This document shows, piece after piece, positions 1 through 6,916 of a stretch of DNA of 64,000 nucleotides (position 1 is the first letter of the stretch; each line of letters starts with the position of its first letter). The translations under genes and the position numbers were made by a program. The notes below the pieces were generated by a model, which was given only the letters and a program-made list of their open reading frames with translations, was not told the DNA's origin and ran no database searches. The stretch lies in contig NZ_CP077079.1 in assembly GCF_019139815.1 (NCBI RefSeq), forward strand, positions 3,472,001 to 3,536,000, given 5' to 3'. The DNA is from Pseudomonas asgharzadehiana. GTDB taxonomy: Bacteria > Pseudomonadota > Gammaproteobacteria > Pseudomonadales > Pseudomonadaceae.

Positions 1-372
1 CGGGTCCGTTGAGCCTGCAAACGGGTCGCCGGTGGTCTCAAATGTCGCCAGCGCCTGGCGAACCGTCATGCCGATATCAAAGCAATCGCCGGTGGAACTC
101 AGGTATCCCCACTTCCACCAGTTCAGGTAGCGGCCCATCTGGTCCCGCGGGTCAAAACCTTTTTTGTGCAGCAGACTTTCCGCCAGGCACAGCGCCATCG
201 AGGTGTCGTCCGTCCACTGGCCGGGCTTGAGGTTGAACGGCCCTCCTCCGACCATATCGGTAAGTGGAGTGAATGTGCCACGAGGCATGAACTCGACGGT
301 TGTACCGACGGCATCGCCGCAGGCCAGGCCCAGCAGGCAGCCGCGATAACGATCCGAAAGCGTAAGAGACAT
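1..372 (-). CDS. ADP-ribosylglycohydrolase family protein (3' part beyond window)
   Basis: The first 124 codons of a gene that runs off the left edge. The ATG is at 372 on the minus strand. The product begins [20 protein letters not shown] and contains the [11 protein letters not shown] motif, which is the metal-binding TDDT signature of ADP-ribosyl-[dinitrogen reductase] hydrolase (DraG/ARH) enzymes. These use two Mg ions to remove ADP-ribose from proteins or small molecules. Both hallmark segments ([12 protein letters not shown] and WTDDTSMA) are intact. It is followed on the same strand, in transcription order upstream, by the GlxA-type regulator at 422-1402, with about 50 bp between them, so the two could be co-transcribed. 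The C-terminal metal ligands cannot be seen. Confidence 0.85.
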   Translation of the reverse strand, partial: MSLTLSDRYRGCLLGLACGDAVGTTVEFMPRGTFTPLTDMVGGGPFNLKPGQWTDDTSMALCLAESLLHKKGFDPRDQMGRYLNWWKWGYLSSTGDCFDIGMTVRQALATFETTGDPFAGSTDP

Positions 373-421
373 GTGTCTTCCTTGAAAAGGCCATGCTGGA
401 GTGCATGGATCAACCAGCACT

Positions 422-1402
422 TTACTTGACCAACCGCTTCTCTTTGGAGGGGCGATATCCGAAGTACGAGCTATAGCACTTGCTGAAATGACTCGGCGAC
501 ACGAACCCGCACGCCACCAGCACTTCCACCTGCGAGAGCTCGGTGTGCTGCAACAACCGGCGGGCCTCGGTGACGCGTAACTCCATGTAGTAGCGCTGCG
601 GCGTGGTGCCCAATTGCTCCTTGAACAAGCGCTCCAACTGGCGGCGCGAGCGACCGGCGTAGACGGCCAGTTGGTCCAGCTCCAGGGGTTCCTCCAGGTT
701 GGAATCCATCAATTTCACCACTTCACGCAGGGGCGCGCTGACACTGACGTTTTCGGTGGGTTTGATGCGCCGGTAGCGCGATTCTTCGAAGGCCAGGATG
801 TCTTCGATGCCTTCGACGAGGGCTTTACCGTGCAGACCCTTGATCCAGTCCAGCGCCATATGGAACGCACCGGAAGGGCTTGAAGCGGTCAGGCGGTCGC
901 GGTCGATCACGTAGGGTTCGCTGGTCACATGGGTGGCCTTGGACACTTCGGCCAATGCCGGACGGTGTTCCGGGTGGATGGCGCAGCGGTAATCCTGCAA
1001 CAGCCCGGCGCGGCCGAGGAACCAGGCGCCGTTCCACAACCCCGCCAGGTGGATACCCTGTTCGGCAGCGCTGCGCAGCAGTTGGATGAAGCCTTCGCCG
1101 GCCTTGAGTTCGGTGCGGAACCCGCCACAGATCACCAGCAAGTCCACTTCATGCAGCGCATCGGCATCCAGGCGTGCATCGGGGCGAATGACCAGGCCCA
1201 GGTCGCTGATCACTTCACCCTCGTCGCAACCGTAGGTGCGCGAGGCGAACAGCTCGGGGCGCAGCAGGTTGGCGGTGACCAGCGTGTCGAGGGTCTGGGT
1301 AAAGGCCGGCAGGGAAAAGTGTTCGAGCAACAGGAAGCCCACGCGGCTGACCGACGCCGGCTGCGAGGTTTCATTGAGGTAGCGCAGGTTCTTGCCCTTC
1401 AT
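422..1402 (-). CDS. GlxA-family transcriptional regulator (DJ-1/PfpI-like domain plus AraC HTH)
   Basis: About 326 residues with the start at [11 protein letters not shown]; the open frame continues to 1627 and a start at 1429 is also possible, neither having a clear ribosome site. Residues ~18-180 form a DJ-1/PfpI glutamine-amidotransferase-like sensor domain ([25 protein letters not shown]). Residues ~220-326 form an AraC helix-turn-helix pair ([20 protein letters not shown] and [20 protein letters not shown]). Members of this family in pseudomonads (GbdR, CdhR, ArgR and others) activate catabolism of amines and amino acids. Which compound this one senses cannot be read from the sequence. 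A LysE-type amino-acid exporter lies just upstream on the same strand. Confidence 0.85.
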   Translation of the reverse strand: MKGKNLRYLNETSQPASVSRVGFLLLEHFSLPAFTQTLDTLVTANLLRPELFASRTYGCDEGEVISDLGLVIRPDARLDADALHEVDLLVICGGFRTELKAGEGFIQLLRSAAEQGIHLAGLWNGAWFLGRAGLLQDYRCAIHPEHRPALAEVSKATHVTSEPYVIDRDRLTASSPSGAFHMALDWIKGLHGKALVEGIEDILAFEESRYRRIKPTENVSVSAPLREVVKLMDSNLEEPLELDQLAVYAGRSRRQLERLFKEQLGTTPQRYYMELRVTEARRLLQHTELSQVEVLVACGFVSPSHFSKCYSSYFGYRPSKEKRLVK

Positions 1403-1657
1403 GCCACCGCTGAATTGACGTCTTTCCATCGAGGGTTGGCCCACTTTTATTGTTGATGCGATGGGCGTCATCTTAGGGGCAAATGCATTGGCTGTCTCAC
1501 GCCCTGATCTCGACAAACGCACAACCGGCCAAAGCCCGCAGCAGAACGGTGGGAAGCGCATCTGATATGGTTTTTTAGTTGTTATCTGCGCCTGTATCGA
1601 AATGCCGCGCGGGTGGACAATGGCCACATCCCCCCTTCCTTCCCCTTCGGAGGCCGT

Positions 1658-1741
1658 ATGACCAAGATGGCAATATTCCTGTTCGGCTTTTTGGTGTTGA
1701 CCATCGGCATCGGCTTGCTGGCGACCATCTCGCCGGTCTGA
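1658..1741 (+). CDS. Candidate small membrane protein, 27 aa
   Basis: A short open frame too small for usual gene callers. The ATG at 1658 follows a strong ribosome binding site GGAGG (1649-1653) with four bases of spacing. The product starts MTKMAIFLFGFLVLTIGIGL and ends LATISPV: a single continuous hydrophobic helix of about 20 residues, typical of small inner-membrane proteins. The stop is only a few bases before the end of the oppositely oriented LysE gene, and the frame is in a gap between two minus-strand genes, so it is not an antisense shadow of either trimmed gene. No function is recognised; the call rests on ribosome site and composition. Confidence 0.5.
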   Translation: MTKMAIFLFGFLVLTIGIGLLATISPV

Positions 1742-1744
1742 CCG

Positions 1745-2347
1745 TTAGTTGGCAAACACCATCGGATACAGCGACAACACCAGCAACCCGGCCATCGCCC
1801 CATTGAACACCCTTAGCCGGCGCGGTTCGCTCAGCACATTGCGCAAGCCGCTGCCACAGCCTGCCCACACGCACACACTGGGCAGGTTCACCACGGCAAA
1901 AACCAGGGCGATAACCAGCACGTTGGTGACATAGCCCTCAGCGGGCGTATAGGTGGTAATCGCTCCCAACGCCATGATCCAGGCCTTGGGGTTCACCCAC
2001 TGGAACGCAGCCGCGCCCAGGAACGTCATGGGTTTTGCGTGTTCATCGTGGCTGTCGGACAGCGCCCCCGCCGTGGCGATCTTCCACGCCAGGTAAAGCA
2101 GATACGCCGCGCCGACGTAGCGCAACAGCGTATAGGCCCAAGGGAACACCTTGAACACTTCTCCCAACCCCAGGCCGACCGAAATCACCAGCAGCATGAA
2201 CCCGATACTGATCCCCAGCGCATGAGGCATCGAGCGGCGGAACCCGAAGTTCACCCCCGAAGCCAACAGCATGGTGTTATTGGGGCCGGGCGTGATCGAA
2301 GACACGAAGGCGAACAGCACGAAGGCTGAGAGCAGGCTGGTAGACAT
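1745..2347 (-). CDS. LysE family amino-acid exporter
   Basis: About 200 residues from the ATG at 2347 (MSTSLLSAFVLFAFVSSITP). LysE/RhtB exporters export basic or neutral amino acids by proton exchange through the inner membrane. The family signature SSITPGPNNTMLLASG is near the N terminus (~residues 13-28), and about six hydrophobic segments follow, as usual for the ~200-residue family. The middle motif GAAAFQWVNPKAWIMALG is also typical. The open frame extends upstream to 2476 but that part is charged and not LysE-like, so the internal start was chosen. The GlxA-type regulator lies downstream on the same strand. Substrate unknown. Confidence 0.9.
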   Translation of the reverse strand: MSTSLLSAFVLFAFVSSITPGPNNTMLLASGVNFGFRRSMPHALGISIGFMLLVISVGLGLGEVFKVFPWAYTLLRYVGAAYLLYLAWKIATAGALSDSHDEHAKPMTFLGAAAFQWVNPKAWIMALGAITTYTPAEGYVTNVLVIALVFAVVNLPSVCVWAGCGSGLRNVLSEPRRLRVFNGAMAGLLVLSLYPMVFAN

Positions 2348-2650
2348 GAACATGAGGCGGCACCCAAACGCTGTGAGAGGCCTGCGACAGTAGTGGGTTA
2401 AGCCGCCCGATGCCCCGTACAGCCAGGGTCGAATCCAGCCATACACTTCTCGTTCAAATAATTGCGAGGCTTTCACGAAGCTTTCACAGACGAGCGCCTA
2501 GGGTGAACCCAGCTCCTAGTGAACATCCCCTTTAGCCCGCGCTCCCCAACGCGGGCTTTTCTTTGCCCGGATTAATCGCAGGCAAAAAGCACGCACCGCC
2601 GTGCCCCTCCCCAGCGGCCAATGGCCTGAACATCCCCAGCGGAGCCGTAG
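2348..2650. other. Intergenic region with terminator and possible short transcript
   Basis: Divergent gap between the LysE gene (minus) and the small plus-strand gene at 2651. It contains a clear plus-strand intrinsic terminator (2534-2563) although no plus-strand protein gene ends before it, and a short inverted repeat CTAGG...CCTAG just upstream of it (about 2501-2521). No convincing promoter hexamers were identified. The LysE promoter must lie here too. Confidence 0.35.
2534..2563 (+). terminator. Rho-independent terminator
   Basis: Perfect 8-bp stem AGCCCGCG (2534-2541) with CGCGGGCT (2550-2557) and an 8-base loop, followed by TTTCTTT. On the plus strand it ends a transcript that has no visible protein gene. 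Confidence 0.7.
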
Positions 2651-2908
2651 ATGAAAAAGTTGATACAAGGCCTCGACGGCCCCAGAACCGCGCAACAGGC
2701 GTTGTTTTACGATCTGGAAGATGCGGCGGCGATTGTCGGATGGGCGGTGGTAGAGCTGACAGCGATGCCGACTGCGGGCAGCCCGCCGTCAACGGCAGCG
2801 ACCCTGGCGAAGATATGTGCGCTGCTGACGGCTCAACAGGAAAAGCTTGATCGGTACGCGGCTGAAGCCAAATCTCAGCGCATCATCCGGTCTGAGGGGG
2901 ATGGTTGA
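2651..2908 (+). CDS. Hypothetical small protein, 85 aa
   Basis: ATG at 2651 with a GGAG ribosome site nine bases upstream. The product starts MKKLIQGLDGPRTAQQALFY and is mostly helical with an alanine-rich middle and a charged, lysine/glutamine-containing C terminus. It resembles the short DUF3077/DUF6124-like proteins that are scattered through Pseudomonas genomes, often as solitary genes near mobile DNA; this similarity is from memory and weak. No signal peptide or membrane segment. It stands alone just before the IS66 scrap. Function unknown. Confidence 0.6.
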   Translation: MKKLIQGLDGPRTAQQALFYDLEDAAAIVGWAVVELTAMPTAGSPPSTAATLAKICALLTAQQEKLDRYAAEAKSQRIIRSEGDG

Positions 2909-2937
2909 TCCATGACCGGCCATTTTCGATGAGCCAT

Positions 2938-2966
2938 AAAAAACCCGTAGAGGTTAATCTACGGGG
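2938..2966 (-). repeat. Third copy of the tRNA-Cys terminator hairpin
   Basis: An A-run followed by CCCGTAGA (2944-2951), a 6-base loop and TCTACGGG (2958-2965). It matches, apart from two changes, the terminator hairpins downstream of tRNA-Cys (6591-6620) and of the tRNA scrap (4614-4644). It abuts the IS66 scrap directly, and the bases after the hairpin (GTGGATC) differ from the other two copies. Confidence 0.7.
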
Positions 2967-3160
2967 TGGATCTGGTTCCCAGCCCAGTTGTTGTCAATGG
3001 GGACGGCGCCGTTATCGAGGTAGCGGGACAGCGCTGGCCAGTGTTTCAAGCTATTATCGAGCGCCCTGCTGATAACCGAACCTTCGGGCACGGCATCACG
3101 CTGGGCGATCATCCAGGCATGCGACCTATCCATTACCGGCACGGCTTTTCTTGCTGGGCA
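2954..3160 (-). pseudogene. IS66-family transposase remnant (C-terminal piece)
   Basis: The minus-strand translation HAWMIAQRDAVPEGSVISRA, then ALDNSLKHWPALSRYLDNGA and VPIDNNWAGNQIHP matches the C-terminal end of IS66 TnpC transposases, which normally read ...DDGRVPIDNN.xExxIRP. Only about 65 residues survive. The frame ends in the hairpin repeat at 2954 and upstream of about 3160 no more transposase similarity is visible. The Glu of the DNN-E region is replaced (WAGN), so no activity is expected. It marks an old insertion in the tRNA-Cys hot spot. Confidence 0.75.
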
Positions 3161-3262
3161 ATAGGACCGGACGAGCCGGCAACGTGGAACTGTGTTTGCG
3201 CGTTTTCGGTTCGCTCAGCTGGGATCTACGAACTGCAAGATTACTGATCGGAAAAAAGACCA

Positions 3263-3865
3263 ATGCTAGGGAAAGTCAGCAATAAACATCTCGTCTGGGG
3301 CGCGGTCGCGCTCTGCGCAACCCTTCTGTCCGGGTGCGCTACATCACGCTACGACGGTAAGCACGCACCGGACCCGAGTAAGGCGATCATCATGGGTGCG
3401 ATTGGTGAGAGCTTTCCGATGATGCAGCCCCATGGGCTGGTGGTTGAAATCGACCAACAGGGAGCACCCGGTACCGCAATACGGCTGACGACGCTGGGCA
3501 ATGAAGATGATCAGCCATCACCCTCTGTGCTGGGCCATTACTTCATGTATGAAGTGCCGCCTGGTGAGTATGAGTACACGCAGTGGCATTACGTGTATTA
3601 CGCCGGAAAATCGATGCCGCGCCCTGTGCCTGCGGTTTTCTCGGTGAAGGCCGGGGAAACCCTCTATATCGGCGATCTGCGCGCCGATGCCCTGCGCTTT
3701 TGCCTGTCCAACGTGAACAACGCCGAGGACACGGTGCAGGCGCTCAAGCGCAAGTACCCGATGCTCAAGGACCGCAACATCGTGAATCTGACGCCGAAGA
3801 GCGGTTTTGCGCCTTGGCCGAGTTCTGATGCCACTGACTTCGGTAAAGGGCTGTGCAAGATCTGA
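3263..3865 (+). CDS. Putative lipoprotein, 200 aa
   Basis: The product starts MLGKVSNKHLVWGAVALCAT and has a lipobox LLSGC (Cys ~25), so it should be lipid-anchored in the envelope. The mature part is beta-rich (GHYFMYEVPPGEYEYTQWHY, AVFSVKAGETLYIGDL), similar in layout to DUF2846-type lipoproteins such as its neighbour at 3931. Those have a domain in which a peptide-like carbohydrate-regulation fold presents a PAGKY/PPGEY turn. The start was kept because the signal peptide follows it directly, although no good ribosome site is seen. It forms a likely pair with the next gene, 65 bp downstream. Function unknown. Confidence 0.75.
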   Translation: MLGKVSNKHLVWGAVALCATLLSGCATSRYDGKHAPDPSKAIIMGAIGESFPMMQPHGLVVEIDQQGAPGTAIRLTTLGNEDDQPSPSVLGHYFMYEVPPGEYEYTQWHYVYYAGKSMPRPVPAVFSVKAGETLYIGDLRADALRFCLSNVNNAEDTVQALKRKYPMLKDRNIVNLTPKSGFAPWPSSDATDFGKGLCKI

Positions 3866-3930
3866 ATCCGGTAACGGTGACAGTCATCGAACCCGACGCC
3901 CATTGATCCACGTTCAAGGAATTTCATGCC

Positions 3931-4452
3931 ATGAAGCGCTGTACGCTACTCTGGGTCGGCCTGTTCGCCGCCCTGGCCTCACTGACCGGCTGCATCGGCG
4001 GTCCGGACCTCAAAGGCCAACCGTTCTTCACATCACCGGCTGAACCCCGTGCGGATGAGGCCACGGTGTACTTCTATCGCACCTCGGCCAGCATCGGTAA
4101 TGGGGTGGCCCCGACCATTCAGGTCGATGGCCGCGCCATCGGCAGCTTGCCTTCCGGTAGTTTTTTCAAGGCCGGCATTCCCGCCGGCAAGCACAGCGTC
4201 GCCTCCACCTCGCCCCCCATCATCAGCGGTATGGTTAACAAGCGTTTCGATATCACCGTCGAAAATGGAAAGGTGTATTACATCGCCGATCAACTCAGCA
4301 CCGTCGACTTCACGGATGGGCAGACCTTGGGTGAAGTCGACGGCCGTCGTTTCAGTGGAGCAATGTTTTACTCGCGCTACGCGCTTGTGCCTGCCGAGGA
4401 AGCGTTGCGTTCCATCAAGTGGTGCCAGGAGTTGCCGGGAACTGCACCGTAA
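3931..4452 (+). CDS. DUF2846-like lipoprotein, 173 aa
   Basis: The ATG is at 3931, with AAGGA about nine bases before it. The signal peptide MKRCTLLWVGLFAALASLTG ends in the lipobox LTGC (Cys ~21). The mature domain has the DUF2846 pattern: ATVYFYRTSASIGNG near the start, VDGRAIGSLPSGSFFKAGIP and AGKHSV in the middle, and FDITVENGKVYYIA. These proteins are periplasm-facing lipoproteins of unknown role. The gene ends just before the left copy of the tRNA-Cys repeat, so the pair 3263/3931 lies between two integration scars and may be cargo of an older insertion. Confidence 0.8.
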   Translation: MKRCTLLWVGLFAALASLTGCIGGPDLKGQPFFTSPAEPRADEATVYFYRTSASIGNGVAPTIQVDGRAIGSLPSGSFFKAGIPAGKHSVASTSPPIISGMVNKRFDITVENGKVYYIADQLSTVDFTDGQTLGEVDGRRFSGAMFYSRYALVPAEEALRSIKWCQELPGTAP

Positions 4453-4613
4453 CTACGACTTTTTCAACAGAATCGGACGTTAGTGGATGCTCAAGCCCCT
4501 TACTCTTGAGCACAATGCTACGTCCAATCGAGGGGCGCCATTCCGATAAAGGCGTCCCAAATTTCCAAACAAAAAAGACAGGGTTGCGAAAGCGATGACC
4601 AAATCCCAGACAA

Positions 4614-4644
4614 TAAAAAACCCCGTAGACGTTAATCTACGGGG
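4614..4644 (-). terminator. Duplicate tRNA-Cys terminator
   Basis: CCCCGTAGA and TCTACGGGG flank a 6-base loop, with a T-run on the minus strand (AAAAAA before the stem on the plus strand). It is identical to the stem at 6597-6620. Confidence 0.7.
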
Positions 4645-4654
4645 TTTCTAAGAG

Positions 4655-4702
4655 TGGAGGCCGAGGTCGGAATCGAACCGGCGTAGGCGGATTTGCAGTC
4701 CG
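4655..4702 (-). pseudogene. tRNA-Cys 3' fragment (attachment-site scar)
   Basis: Matches the 3' 48 bases of the tRNA-Cys gene at 6631-6704 with one difference. It keeps the CCA end, acceptor 3' strand, T arm, variable loop and anticodon loop with GCA, and stops in the anticodon stem; the D arm and 5' acceptor strand are absent. It cannot fold into a tRNA. This is the usual form of an att duplicate left by tyrosine-integrase elements that target tRNA 3' ends. Confidence 0.85.
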
Positions 4703-4854
4703 TTAACCGGTCCCTATTTCATTGGGCCTTTAGACTCAAGTGCCCGTATTTACTGGCTTTGTGCAACTCATGCTGTATATCCATGCAGGGATATATGGGA
4801 CATCCAGTGTCCCAGGATTGTCCCACCCTTACAGACGCCCTATCGATTTACCTA

Positions 4855-5712
4855 CTAGTCCTTCTCGGCCACTACGTAAACGATGTCACTCGGCAACAGG
4901 CGCAAGACCGGAATGGCGCAGGCTACCGCGCAATAGATGACGATCGTTGAGAGCTTCCCAAGGTTGCCGGCGCATGAAATTCTGGCGTACAGGCCAGGCA
5001 GTCCAAGCGTAGGAAGCGTTCCAGATTTCACCGCGGTGAATCTGTTTTTGGCCAAAAGATCAGAAAGGTTTTTTGGGTTGAAGTAGTGAACATGTGGCGA
5101 TGGGAGGCCTTTCTGCCAAAGCCTTTCGAAGTAGCTGTACTTGCCGATGCGGCAAAATGCCCTGGCGATTTTATAGAAAATACCGTCACTGCTGGGCAGG
5201 TTCAGAACAAGCAAGCCTCCGCTATTCAGTCGGCTATGGCACTCGGAAAGCACCTTGACGATGTCGGGGATATGCTCAATCACGTCATTGAACACAATCA
5301 CATCGAACATCTCACCGTCTTTCAAGGTGTCAGGGAAATAACCTTTGCGAACAGGGAGCCCGCGCGCATGAGTCGCCTTGAATACGACTTCATCAGGCTC
5401 AACGCCCAATGATTCAAACTTATGCATTGCCGCTTCAACAAACCAGCCGTGGGCGCACCCAACATCTACCAGCTTGCCGCCGCCGGGCTTAAGCGCTGAA
5501 ATTACGCCAAGTAGTTTATTGAAATTCCCGACGCGAATATCGCGCAGGCCGGTCTCTCTGACTGTTTCATTAACAAGTTTGTGCGGAGACACCTCATTAA
5601 TAACAGGCTCCAGATCGCCCTTTTCATAGTTACAACTATGGCAAGTAAAGTGCCATGCCTGAACACCAACTGATAGCTTCCCTCTACATACTGGGCAGAC
5701 ATTATTATTCAT
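4855..5712 (-). CDS. Class I SAM-dependent methyltransferase with N-terminal zinc-ribbon-like motif
   Basis: 285 residues from the ATG at 5712 (MNNNVCPVCRGKLSVGVQAW). Two CxxC pairs near the N terminus (CPVCRG and CHSC) suggest a small zinc ribbon. The Rossmann methyltransferase core follows: motif I LVDVGCAHGWFVEAA (~residue 81), the acidic loop LGVEPDE, and DVIVFNDVIEHIPDI (~135), which fits the Methyltransf_11/23 group. C-terminal hydrophobic stretches could contact a membrane. Such proteins often methylate sugars or other small substrates in surface polysaccharide or phage clusters. It lies alone inside the tRNA-Cys bounded segment and is visibly richer in A/T than the surroundings, consistent with transfer. 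Substrate unknown. Confidence 0.8.
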   Translation of the reverse strand: MNNNVCPVCRGKLSVGVQAWHFTCHSCNYEKGDLEPVINEVSPHKLVNETVRETGLRDIRVGNFNKLLGVISALKPGGGKLVDVGCAHGWFVEAAMHKFESLGVEPDEVVFKATHARGLPVRKGYFPDTLKDGEMFDVIVFNDVIEHIPDIVKVLSECHSRLNSGGLLVLNLPSSDGIFYKIARAFCRIGKYSYFERLWQKGLPSPHVHYFNPKNLSDLLAKNRFTAVKSGTLPTLGLPGLYARISCAGNLGKLSTIVIYCAVACAIPVLRLLPSDIVYVVAEKD

Positions 5713-5860
5713 GTAAGTCCTTGATATCCATATTGGTGATCGCGGGGCAGCATACTACAGAGCGTTTTCGCTTCCAATCAGACGCCCATCCGGCCAGCCA
5801 AGGGTCAAGAATTTTGATGCAAAGGCCCGCCAGCGAGTGTCCACTGATGGGCCCGTACCA

Positions 5861-6131
5861 CTACGCAGCTCGGAATGAGATTCCGTCGAGAGATACGTAA
5901 GAGTTGCTGCCTGCCTGAACAATCACGGCACCACCAGCGTTTACAATGACGAACCCGAATAAGTTATTGGATACGCACGCAAAATTGGAGTCGCCGGCCG
6001 GCCGGAATCCAGTCGTCAGGAGAAACGCAGCAGTGCCTACAGTGCCTGACTTTATAGAGCCGCGAAGCCGCACAATTCCATTTGTGTCCTTGTAATAACC
6101 GGTGGGGCTGAATCCGCCACCAGCGAAATCA
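5861..6131 (-). pseudogene. Phage tail-fibre-like C-terminal fragment
   Basis: The minus-strand frame from about 6131 reads TAFDFAGGGFSPTGYYKDTN, then GIVRLRGSIKSGTVGTAAFL and LTTGFRPAGDS and ends at 5861. A repeated pattern of this kind (GxVxLRGSIxSGTxGxxAFxLPxGFRP) is typical of the last ~90 residues of phage tail fibre or structural proteins. There is no start codon with a ribosome site, and the upstream end runs straight into the IS1182-type scrap, so it is a truncated remnant of a prophage or phage-like element. Confidence 0.65.
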
Positions 6132-6362
6132 AATGCGGTTGAGATAGCCGTAGATGTATATCTTCAACAGGATCGAGGGGTGGTAAGCGGGACGGCCTGT
6201 GTCAGCCGGAATAGCACCGTCAAAACCCAAGGAAACCAGGTTGAGTTCGTCGACAAAAACGTCGACTACGCGCACCGGATTGGTATCGCTGACGTCGTCG
6301 TCGAGGCTCTCGGGAAGTAAGATGCCTTGGCCTCGATGTTCACCTTGGATAAAGCGCTTCAT
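6129..6362 (-). pseudogene. IS1182-family transposase, N-terminal fragment
   Basis: 77 residues starting MKRFIQGEHRGQGILLPESL and ending in LLKIYIYGYLNRI. This is the N-terminal part of IS1182-type DDE transposases, which normally continue (SSRRLE...) to over 450 residues. The frame breaks at about 6133, where tail-fibre-like sequence begins. No DDE catalytic residues remain. A GTGTTTTTACAC inverted motif (~6415-6426) upstream of the start may be what is left of the element's end. Confidence 0.8.
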
Positions 6363-6430
6363 GGGCGATCCCTGCGATGAAATCCTCAGAAATCATAGCA
6401 AGGGTTCGCGAAGGTGTTTTTACACACTCT

Positions 6431-6678
6431 GGGCCGTTAGTAGACGCTCAGGCTTCTTAGCCTCGAGCACAATCCCACGCCCAATCGGGGAGAGGCATAC
6501 CGATAACGGCGTCTTAAATTTCCCGAAAAAAGGTAGGGATGCGGAAGCGATCCGAAAAATTGCGAAAGCGATGACCAAATCCCAGACAATAAAAAACCCC
6601 GTAGACGTTAATCTACGGGGTTTTCAAGAGTGGAGGCCGAGGTCGGAATCGAACCGGCGTAGGCGGATTTGCAATCCG
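6431..6678. repeat. Right copy of the direct repeat, overlapping the intact tRNA-Cys
   Basis: Partner of 4474-4702. The distance between equivalent points of the two copies (hairpin to hairpin) is 1,976 bp, which gives the size of the inserted segment. Confidence 0.8.
6591..6620 (-). terminator. tRNA-Cys transcription terminator
   Basis: On the minus strand a 9-bp stem (6597-6605 with 6612-6620) is followed by TTTTTT. It begins 10 bases after the CCA end of the tRNA. Confidence 0.85.
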
Positions 6679-6704
6679 CTGCATAACCATTTTGCTACTC
6701 GGCC
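6631..6704 (-). tRNA. tRNA-Cys (GCA)
   Basis: A 74-base cloverleaf on the minus strand. It starts GGCCGAGTAGCAAAATGGTT, has the anticodon loop TTGCAAA with GCA, the T loop GGTTCGATTCC, and the encoded CCA. The 7-bp acceptor stem GGCCGAG/CTCGGCC pairs perfectly. The terminator follows closely. The 3' half is duplicated at 4655-4702. Confidence 0.95.
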
Positions 6705-6916
6705 TCAAACGATCAATGCCTTTACCACTGGCACTCACCGCATAAAAACTTGAGTGGGCCCAAAAGCCCTACCTCTACTCTAACTCATTGAATACATTGA
6801 AGTTTTTAATACTTCGTTGCGTTCGATGGGCGCCATTATGTACTCATTTGCCAATGCCTGCAACCCCTTGATTTCAAAAATATTTCGCAGCGGCATCAAG
6901 GGTTTGCGTGCATGGC

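Larger units (their letters stand above)
4474..4702. repeat. Left copy of ~230-bp direct repeat ending in tRNA-Cys 3' part
   Basis: This stretch matches 6431-6678. The first half is diverged (both have CTC..GAGCACAAT and a CGATAA.GGCGTC block), while the second half from GCGAAAGCGATGACCAAATC (~4585) through the hairpin to the tRNA piece is nearly identical. It looks like the left boundary of a DNA segment that integrated into tRNA-Cys. Confidence 0.8.

Noticed and set aside
4655..4702. Second functional tRNA-Cys
   Set aside because: Lacks the D arm and 5' acceptor strand; cannot fold.
4693..4950. 85-codon plus frame in the island
   Set aside because: No ribosome site or family; overlaps the tRNA scrap and the end of the methyltransferase gene on the other strand.
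6199..6753. 184-codon plus frame across the IS1182 scrap, repeat and tRNA
   Set aside because: Runs through a tRNA gene and an antisense transposase piece.
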